In this document: positions 10,925 to 20,060 of the stretch, in pieces
Layout: every line of letters begins with the position of its first letter
How positions within the stretch are numbered: position 1 is the stretch's first letter
Assembly (NCBI GenBank): GCA_963971575.1
Contig: OZ020613.1
Coordinates: 50,958,250-51,022,249, forward strand
Direction: 5' to 3'
DNA: 64,000 bases
From: Liopterus haemorrhoidalis
Lineage: Eukaryota; Arthropoda; Insecta; Coleoptera; Dytiscidae
The notes under the pieces: generated by a model
Told to the model about the DNA's origin: nothing
The model's input: the letters and a program-made list of their open reading frames with translations, nothing else
Database searches by the model: none
Made by a program: the position numbers and the translations under genes

Positions 10925-11290
10925 ATATTCCTTCTACATCCTACAGTATTATAGATTTGCCAATTATAGAAAATGAAATTGGAATAGTTACATGGCTAGT
11001 AGAAAAAGTGTACTCTTGATTCTAATGTAATATATGTATTGATCGAGAAACAATTTATCGAATAAGAAAATTGATCTTAAACTATTGATCAAAAAACAAT
11101 TTATCGAATATAAAAATTAAGCGAAAACCAACTTACAAAAACTTAGCGTAACATAATTCTAACTTAATTTTCCAACAGTATTTGAGGTAAATTGTTTTTC
11201 GATCAATTCTCCTAATCGATTAATTGTTTTCGATGAATTGCTTTCGATATATTGTTTTCAATTTATTTTCCTGACACCATTTGTTTTTGT
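10925..11290. repeat. AT-rich DNA with short direct and inverted repeats
   Basis: A stretch with no gene. A motif of the form attgatcgagaaacaatt occurs at about 11038 and, slightly changed, at about 11085. Its reverse complement recurs at about 11189-11210, with further degenerate copies to 11260. This could be the fold-back end of a small non-autonomous element, but no boundary or target duplication is clear. Confidence 0.4.
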
Positions 11291-11296
11291 TTTATA

Positions 11297-11460
11297 GAAT
11301 ATAACTATAGCAGAAGTTGAAGTGATAATAAGTGACACACCAAAAAAAAAAAAATAAATCTTCTAAAAAAGACCCGGAACGCAATAAATATGAACTTCAA
11401 CTAGAAGCGTTGAAAATTATTAAACAGAAGGAAGAAGTTGTGTTAGAAAGTGCTGTAGTT
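11297..11460 (+). pseudogene. Fragment resembling the tail of a Myb/SANT-like transposon protein
   Basis: After an intron-acceptor-like ttttgttttatag (ending near 11297) the plus strand reads ITIAEVEVIISDTPKKK, then a poly-A run breaks the frame. The next frame carries KYELQLEALKIIKQKEEVV. A basic linker followed by a short helical LEALKIIxxKEE segment is typical of the C-terminus of Myb/SANT-like proteins that accompany Harbinger transposases, but this is a weak match over about 50 residues. It may belong with the Harbinger nuclease remnant at 14662-15711, although the strand differs. Confidence 0.3.
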
Positions 11461-11499
11461 TATTTTTATATGGATGATCTGATAGATATATAAAAATAA

Positions 11500-11786
11500 A
11501 ATTGCTCTAGTCAAATCATTTAAACACAAAATATTAAATTTAAGCGACCCTAAATTCCATAAAGAAAATTTGAAAAAAGCTACTAACATGTTACTCACTA
11601 ATAATTTTCCCAGAAGTATCATCAATAGAATATTTTATAATAATCCTAGTAACGCCACATTTAACAACAACCATTCTAACAACAACAGTAACTTCTCATA
11701 TTTAAAATTCCCCAACATTCAAAACATTTCTTTTAAAATTGCTAAACTTTTTAGACCATTTAATATACAATTAGCATTATATAATC
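11500..11786 (+). pseudogene. Penelope-like element, RT C-terminal / linker fragment
   Basis: The reading VKSFKHKILNLSDPKFHKEN followed by LLTNNFPRSIINRIF and then LKFPNIQNISFKIAKLFRPF matches the region between the reverse transcriptase and the endonuclease of Penelope-like elements (the DPKFHxxNL, NNYPxxFI and PYIxxLSExIxKIFxxFNI pattern). The frame stays open until it is cut at 11786 by the LTR-like insert. It resumes after 13673 on the same strand and ends in a GIY-YIG nuclease, so both parts belong to one element. The reverse transcriptase core is not present upstream, so this copy is 5'-truncated. Confidence 0.75.
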
Positions 11787-12016
11787 TGTTGCAGAAGATA
11801 TCTCGCGTGGGGTGCCTCCCACCCCACACTATCACCTATCGTTGGAATCGTCATGATTCGCGCCATCGATTGAGACCCGCGGATCTACTTTATTCCGCGT
11901 AATTCACGGTTTATACCGCGAATTGCGCACTTTGAACTGCGCATTCCGCTGCCACTACCATCTTTTCCCTAACCAATAGTATTACTTTCCCTTTCCCTGT
12001 CTACCACCCAAAATTG

Positions 12017-12024
12017 TATAAAAG
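12017..12024 (+). promoter_or_regulatory. TATA box of the LTR-like insert
   Basis: tataaaag at 12017-12024, followed about 25-30 bp later by ttcaataattcttcag as a likely start region. The same octamer, in the longer form tataaaagaag, occurs at an equivalent distance from the start of the related module at 39011. Confidence 0.5.
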
Positions 12025-12070
12025 AAGAGTGATTTTCAATAATTCTTCAGTTTCTCACAAGCTCACCATC

Positions 12071-12148
12071 ATCAATAGGCTTTCTGCCTCTGGCTATCTG
12101 CCGAAAGACATCAATAGGCTTTCTGCCTCTGGCTATACGCCGAAAGAA
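12071..12148 (+). repeat. Tandem repeat, 39 bp x 2
   Basis: Two adjacent 39-bp units beginning atcaataggctttctgcctc (12071-12109 and 12110-12148) with a few differences. Further down, cacttagaatcattt recurs three times between 12240 and 12330. Confidence 0.75.
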
Positions 12149-12573
12149 TTTCAAAGTGTTTGTCTCGATTCTGGGACTTGTGTTTTATTTTTGTGTAACA
12201 TGTTTAGTAATTGTGTTTGTCGTTTTTCTCAATATATAATAACTTAGAATCATTTTCGCAATTTTGTCTTCGCACTTAGAATCATTTTTATAATTTCCGT
12301 TCAACACTTAGAATCATTTCGCACCGAAAAACTTAAACTCATTTTCCTAACATCACATCCCGCAACATTTCAAAACCGCCGTCGCGACGCTCACAGAAGA
12401 CCGCCGCTCCGACGCTCAGCAACACGACGCTCGCCGTCCCGACGCCACCTACGCTGGCACCAATCCGACATCGAGGCAGGGCGGCTCATCGCCGCTACAT
12501 CGAGCGATGCTATTACCGACGCCACCTGTATACAATCGACGTCTCCAAGCCATACGCGTTCGTCAGTAAGGGG

Positions 12574-13227
12574 GTGCAGGAGTACCTCTATCAGCGTGCG
12601 GACCCCAGAGCTCGGCTGTTTCCATGCGCAAAGCCGGCGCTTACAAATCCGACGCCTGACGTCCCGGCGCTCACCAACGTAACGCCTACCACATCGACGC
12701 CTGCCGTCCAAACACAGCGACGCCTGCCGTCCAACCACAGTGACGCCCGCCGTCAATCCAAATCGACGCTCACCGCTAGAACGACGCCCGACGTCCCGAC
12801 GCCTGTCGTCGCGACGCCGATCGTACCCGTGCTTGTCGCACCTTCAATTCCCCGGCTTTTTGTCAGGATTCCATGGGACCGAGTCACCACCGACCAATAC
12901 CCACCACCAGAGACTACCATTCGGCCACCGTCGATATTCTCGCCGCCTAGGACGCCTCCTACGTTCTGCCGGACGGTTTACCGTTTAACACCGTCAACCC
13001 CATTCAACCTTACATTCATATCGGCCCCTGTACGTGCCGCACCAACAACGACGTCCAGCGTCGCGACGTCTACGAGGCGAAACATCGCACAGTTCTTCGT
13101 AGAATTGTTGGGCGCCGAGACGCCCAAATCAAAGAAGACGAGGAAGTACGCGGCGACACCTATCGCCTCGCCGGCCTCCAACTGCTCCTTTTCCCCTATC
13201 CATCCTCATATTCGATCATTACCTTAG
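12574..13227 (+). CDS. Hypothetical proline/threonine-rich ORF in the LTR-like insert
   Basis: A 217-residue ORF, rich in P, T, A and R, in a GC-rich block built on irregular repeats of cgacgcc. No domain is recognised. The composition follows the nucleotide repeat, so it may not be translated. A second, overlapping frame is open from about 12950 to 13457. It carries a charged helical stretch (EAKHRTVLRRIVGRRDAQ) followed by a hydrophobic tail and looks at least as protein-like. The strong base-composition break from the AT-rich surroundings marks the block as foreign to its site. Either frame, or neither, could be real. Confidence 0.25.
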   Translation: MQEYLYQRADPRARLFPCAKPALTNPTPDVPALTNVTPTTSTPAVQTQRRLPSNHSDARRQSKSTLTARTTPDVPTPVVATPIVPVLVAPSIPRLFVRIPWDRVTTDQYPPPETTIRPPSIFSPPRTPPTFCRTVYRLTPSTPFNLTFISAPVRAAPTTTSSVATSTRRNIAQFFVELLGAETPKSKKTRKYAATPIASPASNCSFSPIHPHIRSLP

Positions 13228-13424
13228 ACGTCTCGCAAACGTCTGAAGTTCTGATTCATTACTCTCATTGTTCAACTCATCTTGTATTGTATCTTATTGT
13301 TGTTCATATTTCGTTATCTGTTTGTTTATATTGTCATTCGCATAATCATGTTTTTCTATCTACGCGCCGGTATTCCTTTTACCTGGCTATTTGTAATACA
13401 TTTCTCAATCTTTTAACTTGTCTA

Positions 13425-13430
13425 AATAAA
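13425..13430 (+). terminator. Polyadenylation signal candidate
   Basis: aataaa at 13425, downstream of the GC-rich block and 240 bp before the end of the LTR-like insert, on the same strand as the TATA box at 12017. Confidence 0.35.
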
Positions 13431-13673
13431 TATCGTATAATATTATCATGTCTTCTCTCTTGATCAACACCTTCGTCACCCTTACTTTTCAGAGCGCTTA
13501 AGTTTGACCGGTGCTTCACACCGAGCGGCATAGACGGAACCCGCGACTGAGCTAGCTAGGGTAAAGTGCGCACGAGTGAGGACATCACCGAGACGGTTTT
13601 GCACTACCACTGTCTCGTCCTCCTGCGGGTGTACCTGCGGAACTTCTCCGAGTGTTCCCCCCCGTGACAAATC

Positions 13674-14091
13674 TTAAGACTGTTAATGAGCTGAAGCTCA
13701 TTAACAGTCAGCTGGAGTGAACTCCACTTAAGACCCTACCGACAAGTTAAAATTATCATCAGTAGTATATTACATCCCTTGTAAGGGGTGTGATTTGGGT
13801 TACATAGGGCAAACCAAACAATATCTTAAACAGCGGTTATATCAACACAAAAATAGTTGTCAAGAAAAATTTAAAAATAAGAAGGAAAATACAGCACTTA
13901 GCACCCATACATTCGAAACTGAACATAAATTTAATTTTGAAGAAACTAGAATTTTAGAAACAGTCAATAACTTGAGTAAGAGACTTATTAGCGAAAGTAT
14001 TAATATACAAAGGAATAATAAGGTAGTTAATTTTAAAACTGATTGCGACAACATGAGCGCTATCTATTGCAATATTTTTAAACAGTTCTAA
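13674..14091 (+). pseudogene. Penelope-like element GIY-YIG endonuclease
   Basis: The C-terminal endonuclease of the Penelope-like element split by 11787-13669. Key motifs are VVYYIPCKGCDLGYIGQT, carrying the YIPC cysteine and the GYIG core, then LKQRLYQH, THTFETEH and a conserved glutamate (SESINIQ). This is the metal-dependent GIY-YIG nuclease fold that nicks target DNA for reverse transcription. Upstream of it KTVNELKLINSQLE, directly after the aatc duplication, continues the linker from the left part, but a stop and a shift precede the VVYY block, so the gene is dead. A 98-residue ORF starting at 13795 is only the intact tail. Confidence 0.85.
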
Positions 14092-14640
14092 CCAATTTTT
14101 TGTTTTATTCTCATAGATTACACTAGTTTTTTGATTTTATCGTATTACTTTTCCTATTTAAACTTGATTAGTTCACGGATTATTTTTTTTCTCTAAGTTC
14201 AATGACTTCTCACATTATGTGGACGTTAAATTTTATTTATCTGACCAATTTATTTTATTTTGTGACTTTTTAACCTCGGTATGTAAAAATCTTAATTTGT
14301 GATTTATTGTATTATTATTTTATTTATTTATTTATTTTCATCTTTTAATATTACCATATATTTCACATTTAGTTGTAGTTAGATATTGATCAAATTTTGT
14401 AAAATTAATTTCTTATACTTTATATTGTAAAACAAATTGTATCATCTTAAATTATAGCTATATTTTCATTCTAGCTCTGATGAAGATTTAATATTAAATC
14501 GAAACGTTAGCGAAGTTAAAATATTGTTTCATTTTTATTTCTGACTAGTCCGAATCCCATTACTTCCTCATCTTAAATACTTTATTTTTATTTTATTTTA
14601 TTCTAACAATCCCTAAATACAAGTTAATAACACGTGCAAA
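14092..14640 (+). other. 3' non-coding end of the Penelope-like element and junction DNA
   Basis: AT-rich non-coding DNA. It carries the hammerhead-like motif at 14474-14513, the usual place for terminal sequences of Penelope-like elements. The exact element end and any target duplication could not be read. No gene seen. Confidence 0.5.
14474..14513 (+). ncRNA. Hammerhead ribozyme-like motif of a Penelope-like element
   Basis: ctgatga at 14477-14483, then a stem that is a perfect palindrome (gatttaat / attaaatc, 14485-14500), then gaaac at 14501-14505. Flanking gct (14474-14476) can pair with agc (14509-14511) as helix I, and a/c of gaaac can pair with gt as a two-base helix III before the expected cleavage base. 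This is the minimal type I layout reported for Penelope-like elements. One extra A lies between the CTGATGA core and helix II, so activity is uncertain. Confidence 0.55.
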
Positions 14641-14661
14641 AATAAGCAGTATTTAAAATAT

Positions 14662-15711
14662 TTATGCCATAAATGTTGTGTTGATAAGTGCTGTCCGAAC
14701 TGCAGTATTATTATCTTGGCCGTTATATACAATGACATCAAGTTCATTTGCTTCTTCTATATCATCTGTAATTGTGTCATTATTTTTTATACATACATTA
14801 TGCAGTACTGCAGTTGCAACTATAATTTCCAAAACTAAATTCAAATCGACATTCATGCCTAAAGATAAGCAAGGAAATCTTCTCTTAAGAACCCCAAATG
14901 TCCGTTCTATAGTGTTCCTTGTCGATATGTGGCATCTGTTGTATTTCCGGTCAGCATTCGTTGTGGGATTCAACAATGGTGTGAGCAAATAACGTCTGCC
15001 CGCGTATCCATTATCTCCTAATAAATAAAAATATTGAAACTGGTTGGTTTCAAAACGAGCACGTACTGTTGAATCATCAAAAATTGTCATGTCATGTGTT
15101 GAACCTGGCCATCGAGCAACAATATCCAAAATATTAAAATTAGCATCACATATAGCTTGCACATTGATGCTAAAATATCCTTTACGGTTTCGAAAAATCT
15201 CTGGTTCGTTGCCGCTAGGAGATATTATTTTAATGTGTGTACAGTCAACTGCACCTATTACACGAGGAAACTTTTTGATGTAAAAAAAAGCCTGGTGCTG
15301 TTTTTTTATATTCTTCTTGTGTATTAGGAAATTTCACATACTGTGGTCGCAACTGTGCAATTTTTCTGGTTATTTTTTTAATTATTCGTGACACTGTTGG
15401 CTCTGACACGTTAAAATAACCCCTATTCCTAACTGGAATGAACCAGTGGCATAAAACCTCAATGTTATTAAGATTTGTAAAATAGCTGGGACTGGATTAT
15501 TTCTTTTATTGGCAGATTTTATCTCGGGTTCTAAAATTCATAGAAGATTTAAAACGCTGCCCTTCCACAATCTGTATCGTTTCTTGAAACTTAAATCGTC
15601 AAGCTCTTCAAATGGATTTTTTCTAATCACATAAACATTATGCTTCCTTATTGGTCTTTCCTCATCATCAGAAGATGACGAATCAAATAAATTTGGAAGA
15701 AGAAAGGCCAT
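14662..15711 (-). pseudogene. PIF/Harbinger transposase-derived nuclease (HARBI1-like)
   Basis: Minus-strand DDE nuclease of the PIF/Harbinger class. The ATG at 15711 opens MAFLLPNLFDSSSSDDEE; a stop follows about 57 codons later (near 15535), with a frame change further on. Domain text continues as SEPTVSRIIKKITRKIAQ (helix-turn-helix), then GAVDCTHIKI with the first catalytic Asp, then from 15162 WPGSTHDMTIF, the second Asp in LLGDNGYAG, and the Glu region NTIERTFGVLKRRFPCL. The last 166 residues form one open frame. The protein would act with a Myb/SANT-like partner to cut and paste the element. The gene is old and decayed. Its 5' flank was later hit by the I/Nimb-like element whose 14-bp duplication starts eight bases upstream of the ATG. 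Confidence 0.85.
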
Positions 15712-15718
15712 AGTGTGA

Positions 15719-15732
15719 TAACTATAAATAAT
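15719..15732. repeat. Target-site duplication, left copy (I/Nimb-like element)
   Basis: taactataaataat, repeated exactly at 21859-21872 on the other side of the element. Confidence 0.9.
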
Positions 15733-16041
15733 GTTAGTTAGTTAGTTAAAATTTTTGGCGCACAGCAACAAAGGCTATTTGCGCCTAACGCAGCCCATTT
15801 AAATGACTAGACCAAATATTAAAAACAATATATTCGACAGTAAATAAATAGATAAAATCATTAAAAAATACGCATAGTCAATAAAAGAAATCTTGCACTG
15901 ACAAACACAAATAAATAATATAAAAAGTCTGTTCGAAAATATGAACAGACTCAGGGTGATGGTAAGAGGCTGTAAAGAGGCCAATTACCATCGAATATCA
16001 CAGTCAATAACTAGAAACACATTAAAATAAGGTGCAAGACT

Positions 16042-19000
16042 TCACACATAAAACAATAAGTTCGATTCTCTCAGGAAGAGTATCAGCCTGTCCATGAGTA
16101 CCCTGTCGTCACCTAAAGCAACTGACAGGTCATAGCACAGGCCTAACCTCTCCCTGACATCCTCGAACTGTACACACTCAGTTAAAAAGTGTAACACAGA
16201 CAAATCTGTGTTACACGTCTCACAGATAGGGGACTCTTCACCTCGAAGGAGGTGCCCATGGGTCCACCAACAGTGACCTATACGGAGGCGTGTGATGGCG
16301 GTTTCCTCCCTGCGGTTAATCCTGCAGGAAGAACCCCATGGTTTAACGTCTCCCTTAATCTGTCGTAACTTAACGTTCTGTGTGCGGCTCCACTCATGTT
16401 GCCACATGTCTAAAACCAGATGTTTCAGATGACTCTTTGCGTCATCTGGAAAAACGAAACTCACATCAATCATAGGTCTGTGAGAGGCGGATTTTGCAGC
16501 TGCATCTGCCGCTTCGTTGCCTTTAATACCAACATGTCCCGGTATCCAAAACAGTTCTACCCTCACATTCTGAGCATTCAGATTGTAGAGTAGCAACCGG
16601 ATCTTTAGTACAAGAGGATGCACTGGATCTGGATCTTGGATACTGTTCAGAGCGCTCAGCGAGTCCGTCAAGATAACACTTGACCGACTTTGCTCTGACG
16701 AAACAAAACACAGGGCCTTGAAAATAGCGTACAGCTCAGCACTGTACACACTCGTTATGGAGTGCAGACGGTACTGAAACTGTTGGCGTGGATTCAAAAC
16801 AACGAACGCACACCCAACCCTAGTTCCGGATTTTGATCCGTCAGTAAAAATGACAGTATCCTCGAACCTAGGGACCAGTGTTCTTTGTAACTCATGTTGG
16901 TATTCGATAGGCAACGTAGTATCTTTATCAAACCTAGTTAATGTGAGGTTCACAAGTGGACGTGGTAGCGTCCATGGTGGAACAGCACACAAAACGAAAC
17001 TTGCCATTTCAGGCATATTAAAATCAATATCGCCTAAAATGTCGAAAGTCCTCAGACCAAAAGGCCTATTGGCTCTTGGTTTTCTGTCATAAATCTCTGT
17101 ATGCCTATTTTGTAGAATAGGGTCACACGCGGGATGATCTGGCTTGGCACTAAGTGCAGCCATATATCGCAGAGATATAATTTTACGACGATTGTACAGT
17201 GACGGTTCGCCTGCTTCACACAGCAGGCTTAGTATTGGGCTGGTGCGAAATGCACCAGTGGCCAATCTAACCCCAGTGTGATGTACAGTGTCAAGAATTC
17301 GTATCTCTTGGTGTTTAGCTGACCCATAAGCTAGACATCCATAGTCCAGCTTAGAGCGCACTAAAGAACGATATAAACGCAACATGACAGTGCGGTCTGC
17401 ACCCCATGTCTTGTGACTGAGGACCCGCAACAAATTGAGCGACTTTTGGCATTTTTTCTTGACGGACAAAAAATGTGCCCGCCAAGTTAGACGACTGTCA
17501 AAAACGAGACCCAGAAATCTGGCATTATCGGTAAATGGTAACTGTGCTCCATTTAGCGTGAGTGTAGGGTTGGGATGGACACCCCTTTTCCTACAAAAAT
17601 GGACACACACAGTTTTGCTGGTCGAGAATTTGAAGCCATTTTCGGTTGCCCATGTATCGAGACGATTGATGGTCAGCTGGAGCTGACGTTCGATTGTACT
17701 AGTCTTTTGTCCGGCGACAAAGATACCAATGTCGTCGACAAATATCGAACTCTGTACAGGCAATCGAATACATGAAGCTGCACCGTTAATGGCGATCAAA
17801 AATAGCGTAACGCTCAGTATGGAGCCCTGTGGGACCCCATTGTCCAGTGCGAACATTTGTGACAGGGTATTTCCGATCCGCACCCTGAAGCGCCGGTTCG
17901 ACATGAAGTCTTTTATAAAGAACATCAAGCGTCCCCGGAGACCCCAGGAATGCAGAGTACGGAGAATCCCATAAATCCATGCAGTGTCATAGGCTTTCTC
18001 AATATCGAAAAACACAGCTACCAGATGTTTGTTTTCAACGAAAGCATTCCTGATAGCTGTCTCTAGTCTGACCAGATGATCTGCTGTTGAGCGGTGACGG
18101 CGAAAGCCGCACTGTGTGTTGGCCAGCAAGTCGTTTGATTCTAAAAACCAAATCAGACGCTTGCTGATCATTCGCTCCATAAGCTTGCAGAGACAACTGG
18201 TCAGTGATATTGGTCTATAGCTAGAGGGCAAGTGTTTATCTTTCCCGACTTTGGGGATAGGAATTATATGAGATTCCTTCCACTTGGTCGGGCACTTGCC
18301 CTCAGTCCATATCCTATTATAGACATTCAAAAGCCTAGACTTAGATGATTCTGGAAGATTTCGGATCATACGATAATGTATCGCATCTGGACCAGGAGAG
18401 CTATCCTTACACTTTGACATCGCGCTATCTAGCTCTTCACGAGAGAAAAGCAGGTTGTATACCTCGTCATTCCTAGAAAAGAAATTTAGAGGTATAGATT
18501 CGAGGCCTGCTTTACGAGTTAGAAACTCGGGTGGATAATGTTCAGAGCTAGAATTGAACGCAAAATTAGATGCCAAAGTGTTAGCAATTTCGACCGCTGA
18601 GGTAACTACGTTACCATTTACCGATAGACCAGCAATGGCTGTAGCTGTATTTAGACCGGAGATTTTCCGGACCTTCTCCCAAACTTTGGCCACTGGAGTG
18701 GCAACTGTAACGGTGCATACGTATTTGCGCCATGATTCGCGCTTGCTTTCTTTCACAATCCTCTTAGCACGAGCTTTCGCTCGTTGGAAGGCTATCATGT
18801 TTGCCTCTGTTGGACAACGACGGAATGTATTGAAGAGGTGTCTCCTTTCACGTAGCGCCAAGTCGCATTCCTCGTTCCACCAGGGAACGGGAACTCTACG
18901 GGGCTGAGTGGATGACAGCGGTATGCTGTTTTTAGCCGCGCTTGTGATGGAGTCCGTGAAAAGATTCACCTCTTCGTCTACGGTCAAGCTCGGAATATCC

Positions 19001-19737
19001 TCATGCGAGAATGATTCCGCAAACTTGGTCCAATCTGCTTTCCGAAGAACCCACTGTGGCCAGCGGGATTCGGTAACAGTATTAAACAGAGGCTTTAAGA
19101 GGATTGGAAAGTGATCACTACCGCACAGGTCGTGATGCACATCCCATTTGAACAACGGAGCGATGGCTCCTGAAACAACGCTAAGATCTATAGCACTAAA
19201 TGTACCCGTTGCTGCACAAAAGTGCGTGGGTCTGCCGTCGTTCAGAAAGCTCAAATTCAATTCGTTCAACATATTTTCCAGGTGACGTCCCCGTCGATCG
19301 TTCCGCACCGATCCCCAACACACATTGTAGGCGTTAAAATCGCCTAATAGTATGAAGGGTGGTGGGAGTTGATCGATGATGTTCACGACATCTCGGATGT
19401 CAGTTCGAACACCAGGGGGAAGGTAGATAGAACAAATCGTCACCTGGAGGGGAAGTGCAACACGAACTGCTACGACCTGCAACTCAGTGTCAATGTCTAC
19501 AGGATCGTGGTACAATGTGTCTCTAACGAGAATTGCCACGCCGTCACATGCTCTTAACCCCGTAAGGAAATCCGTGCGAAACACGGAGTATCCCCGAGGA
19601 GAGAATGTGTCGGTTTCGTTGAAGTTTGTTTCCTGCAGACAAACACACGAAGGCGCAAAATCTGACAATAAAAGTCGCAGTTCTTCGTAGCGCTGGTATA
19701 CACCGTTACAGTTCCACTGGATTAGTGGACCATTCAT
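16042..19737 (-). CDS. Non-LTR ORF2: endonuclease, reverse transcriptase, RNase H
   Basis: An intact 1231-residue replication protein. It has an N-terminal APE-type endonuclease (QWNCNG near residue 8, QETN near 36, GDFNAYN near 130, SDHFPIL near 208), a central reverse transcriptase (SYRPISLTSCLCKLMER, then FRRHRSTADH, FFDIEKAYD and the active-site FVDD near 667), RNase H starting IFTDGSKSG near 966 with WIPGHVGIKGNEAAD, and a C-terminal CETC...HFLTEC zinc motif near 1175. It nicks target DNA and copies the element's RNA at the nick. The ATG overlaps the ORF1 stop as ATGA, suggesting reinitiation. No inactivating change seen. The RNase H places it in the I/Nimb-type group rather than jockey proper; the clade is my inference. 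Confidence 0.93.
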   Translation of the reverse strand: MNGPLIQWNCNGVYQRYEELRLLLSDFAPSCVCLQETNFNETDTFSPRGYSVFRTDFLTGLRACDGVAILVRDTLYHDPVDIDTELQVVAVRVALPLQVTICSIYLPPGVRTDIRDVVNIIDQLPPPFILLGDFNAYNVCWGSVRNDRRGRHLENMLNELNLSFLNDGRPTHFCAATGTFSAIDLSVVSGAIAPLFKWDVHHDLCGSDHFPILLKPLFNTVTESRWPQWVLRKADWTKFAESFSHEDIPSLTVDEEVNLFTDSITSAAKNSIPLSSTQPRRVPVPWWNEECDLALRERRHLFNTFRRCPTEANMIAFQRAKARAKRIVKESKRESWRKYVCTVTVATPVAKVWEKVRKISGLNTATAIAGLSVNGNVVTSAVEIANTLASNFAFNSSSEHYPPEFLTRKAGLESIPLNFFSRNDEVYNLLFSREELDSAMSKCKDSSPGPDAIHYRMIRNLPESSKSRLLNVYNRIWTEGKCPTKWKESHIIPIPKVGKDKHLPSSYRPISLTSCLCKLMERMISKRLIWFLESNDLLANTQCGFRRHRSTADHLVRLETAIRNAFVENKHLVAVFFDIEKAYDTAWIYGILRTLHSWGLRGRLMFFIKDFMSNRRFRVRIGNTLSQMFALDNGVPQGSILSVTLFLIAINGAASCIRLPVQSSIFVDDIGIFVAGQKTSTIERQLQLTINRLDTWATENGFKFSTSKTVCVHFCRKRGVHPNPTLTLNGAQLPFTDNARFLGLVFDSRLTWRAHFLSVKKKCQKSLNLLRVLSHKTWGADRTVMLRLYRSLVRSKLDYGCLAYGSAKHQEIRILDTVHHTGVRLATGAFRTSPILSLLCEAGEPSLYNRRKIISLRYMAALSAKPDHPACDPILQNRHTEIYDRKPRANRPFGLRTFDILGDIDFNMPEMASFVLCAVPPWTLPRPLVNLTLTRFDKDTTLPIEYQHELQRTLVPRFEDTVIFTDGSKSGTRVGCAFVVLNPRQQFQYRLHSITSVYSAELYAIFKALCFVSSEQSRSSVILTDSLSALNSIQDPDPVHPLVLKIRLLLYNLNAQNVRVELFWIPGHVGIKGNEAADAAAKSASHRPMIDVSFVFPDDAKSHLKHLVLDMWQHEWSRTQNVKLRQIKGDVKPWGSSCRINRREETAITRLRIGHCWWTHGHLLRGEESPICETCNTDLSVLHFLTECVQFEDVRERLGLCYDLSVALGDDRVLMDRLILFLRESNLLFYV

Positions 19738-20060
19738 TTCTGTTTCGGGGAGTTACCCCGCAACCTAATGATTTTTGGTTTACCCTTAGGTTGCGGGTCT
19801 ACAGCCATTTTCTCGGCTACACTTTCATTTGGTAGTCCAGGTGTTTTGATGGACACACTGGACTCCTTTTTTGATTGTTTGGCTCTCACTGGTATCCAGT
19901 GAGAACCAACGGATCCCTTATCAGTTTCCTTTTCAGGAGTAACTGATGCGGGTTTTGTAGAAGCGACCATTCTCTGGTCACTTCTCGTTTGTGGAGAAGA
20001 CTGTGGGGTCTTCTCCTTAGGTGGTTGGGGAGAACTGAGGTTGAGTGCGTTCTCCTTTAG
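19734..20060 (-). CDS. ORF1 C-terminal segment (separate frame)
   Basis: The last about 105 residues of ORF1. The frame is open upstream of its first ATG (19970) and carries PPKEKTPQSSPQTRSDQR, the low-complexity proline/serine text expected to follow the ORF1 body. Its TGA overlaps the ATG of ORF2. One frame change between about 20045 and 20100 separates it from the main ORF1, probably a recent single-base change in a C-rich run. Confidence 0.6.
   Translation of the reverse strand, partial: LKENALNLSSPQPPKEKTPQSSPQTRSDQRMVASTKPASVTPEKETDKGSVGSHWIPVRAKQSKKESSVSIKTPGLPNESVAEKMAVDPQPKGKPKIIRLRGNSPKQK

Larger units (their letters stand above)
11787..13669 (+). mobile_element. LTR-like insertion (TG...CA, 1.9 kb) inside the Penelope-like element
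   Basis: The block starts tgttgcagaagatatctc and ends cccccgtgaca. The four bases aatc directly before it (11783-11786) are repeated directly after it (13670-13673). Removing the block and one aatc brings two Penelope-like coding parts together, which supports these ends. Inside are a TATA box at 12017, tandem repeats, a GC-rich proline-rich segment and an aataaa at 13425. A TG...CA block with a 4-bp duplication is what a solo LTR of a Ty3-like element leaves, but 1.9 kb is long and there is no partner. The first 230 bp resemble 39011-39230. Confidence 0.6.

Noticed and set aside
12391..12756. Arginine-rich minus-strand ORF in the GC-rich block
   Set aside because: Composition follows the cgacgc repeat; antisense to the proline-rich frame and unsupported by any domain.
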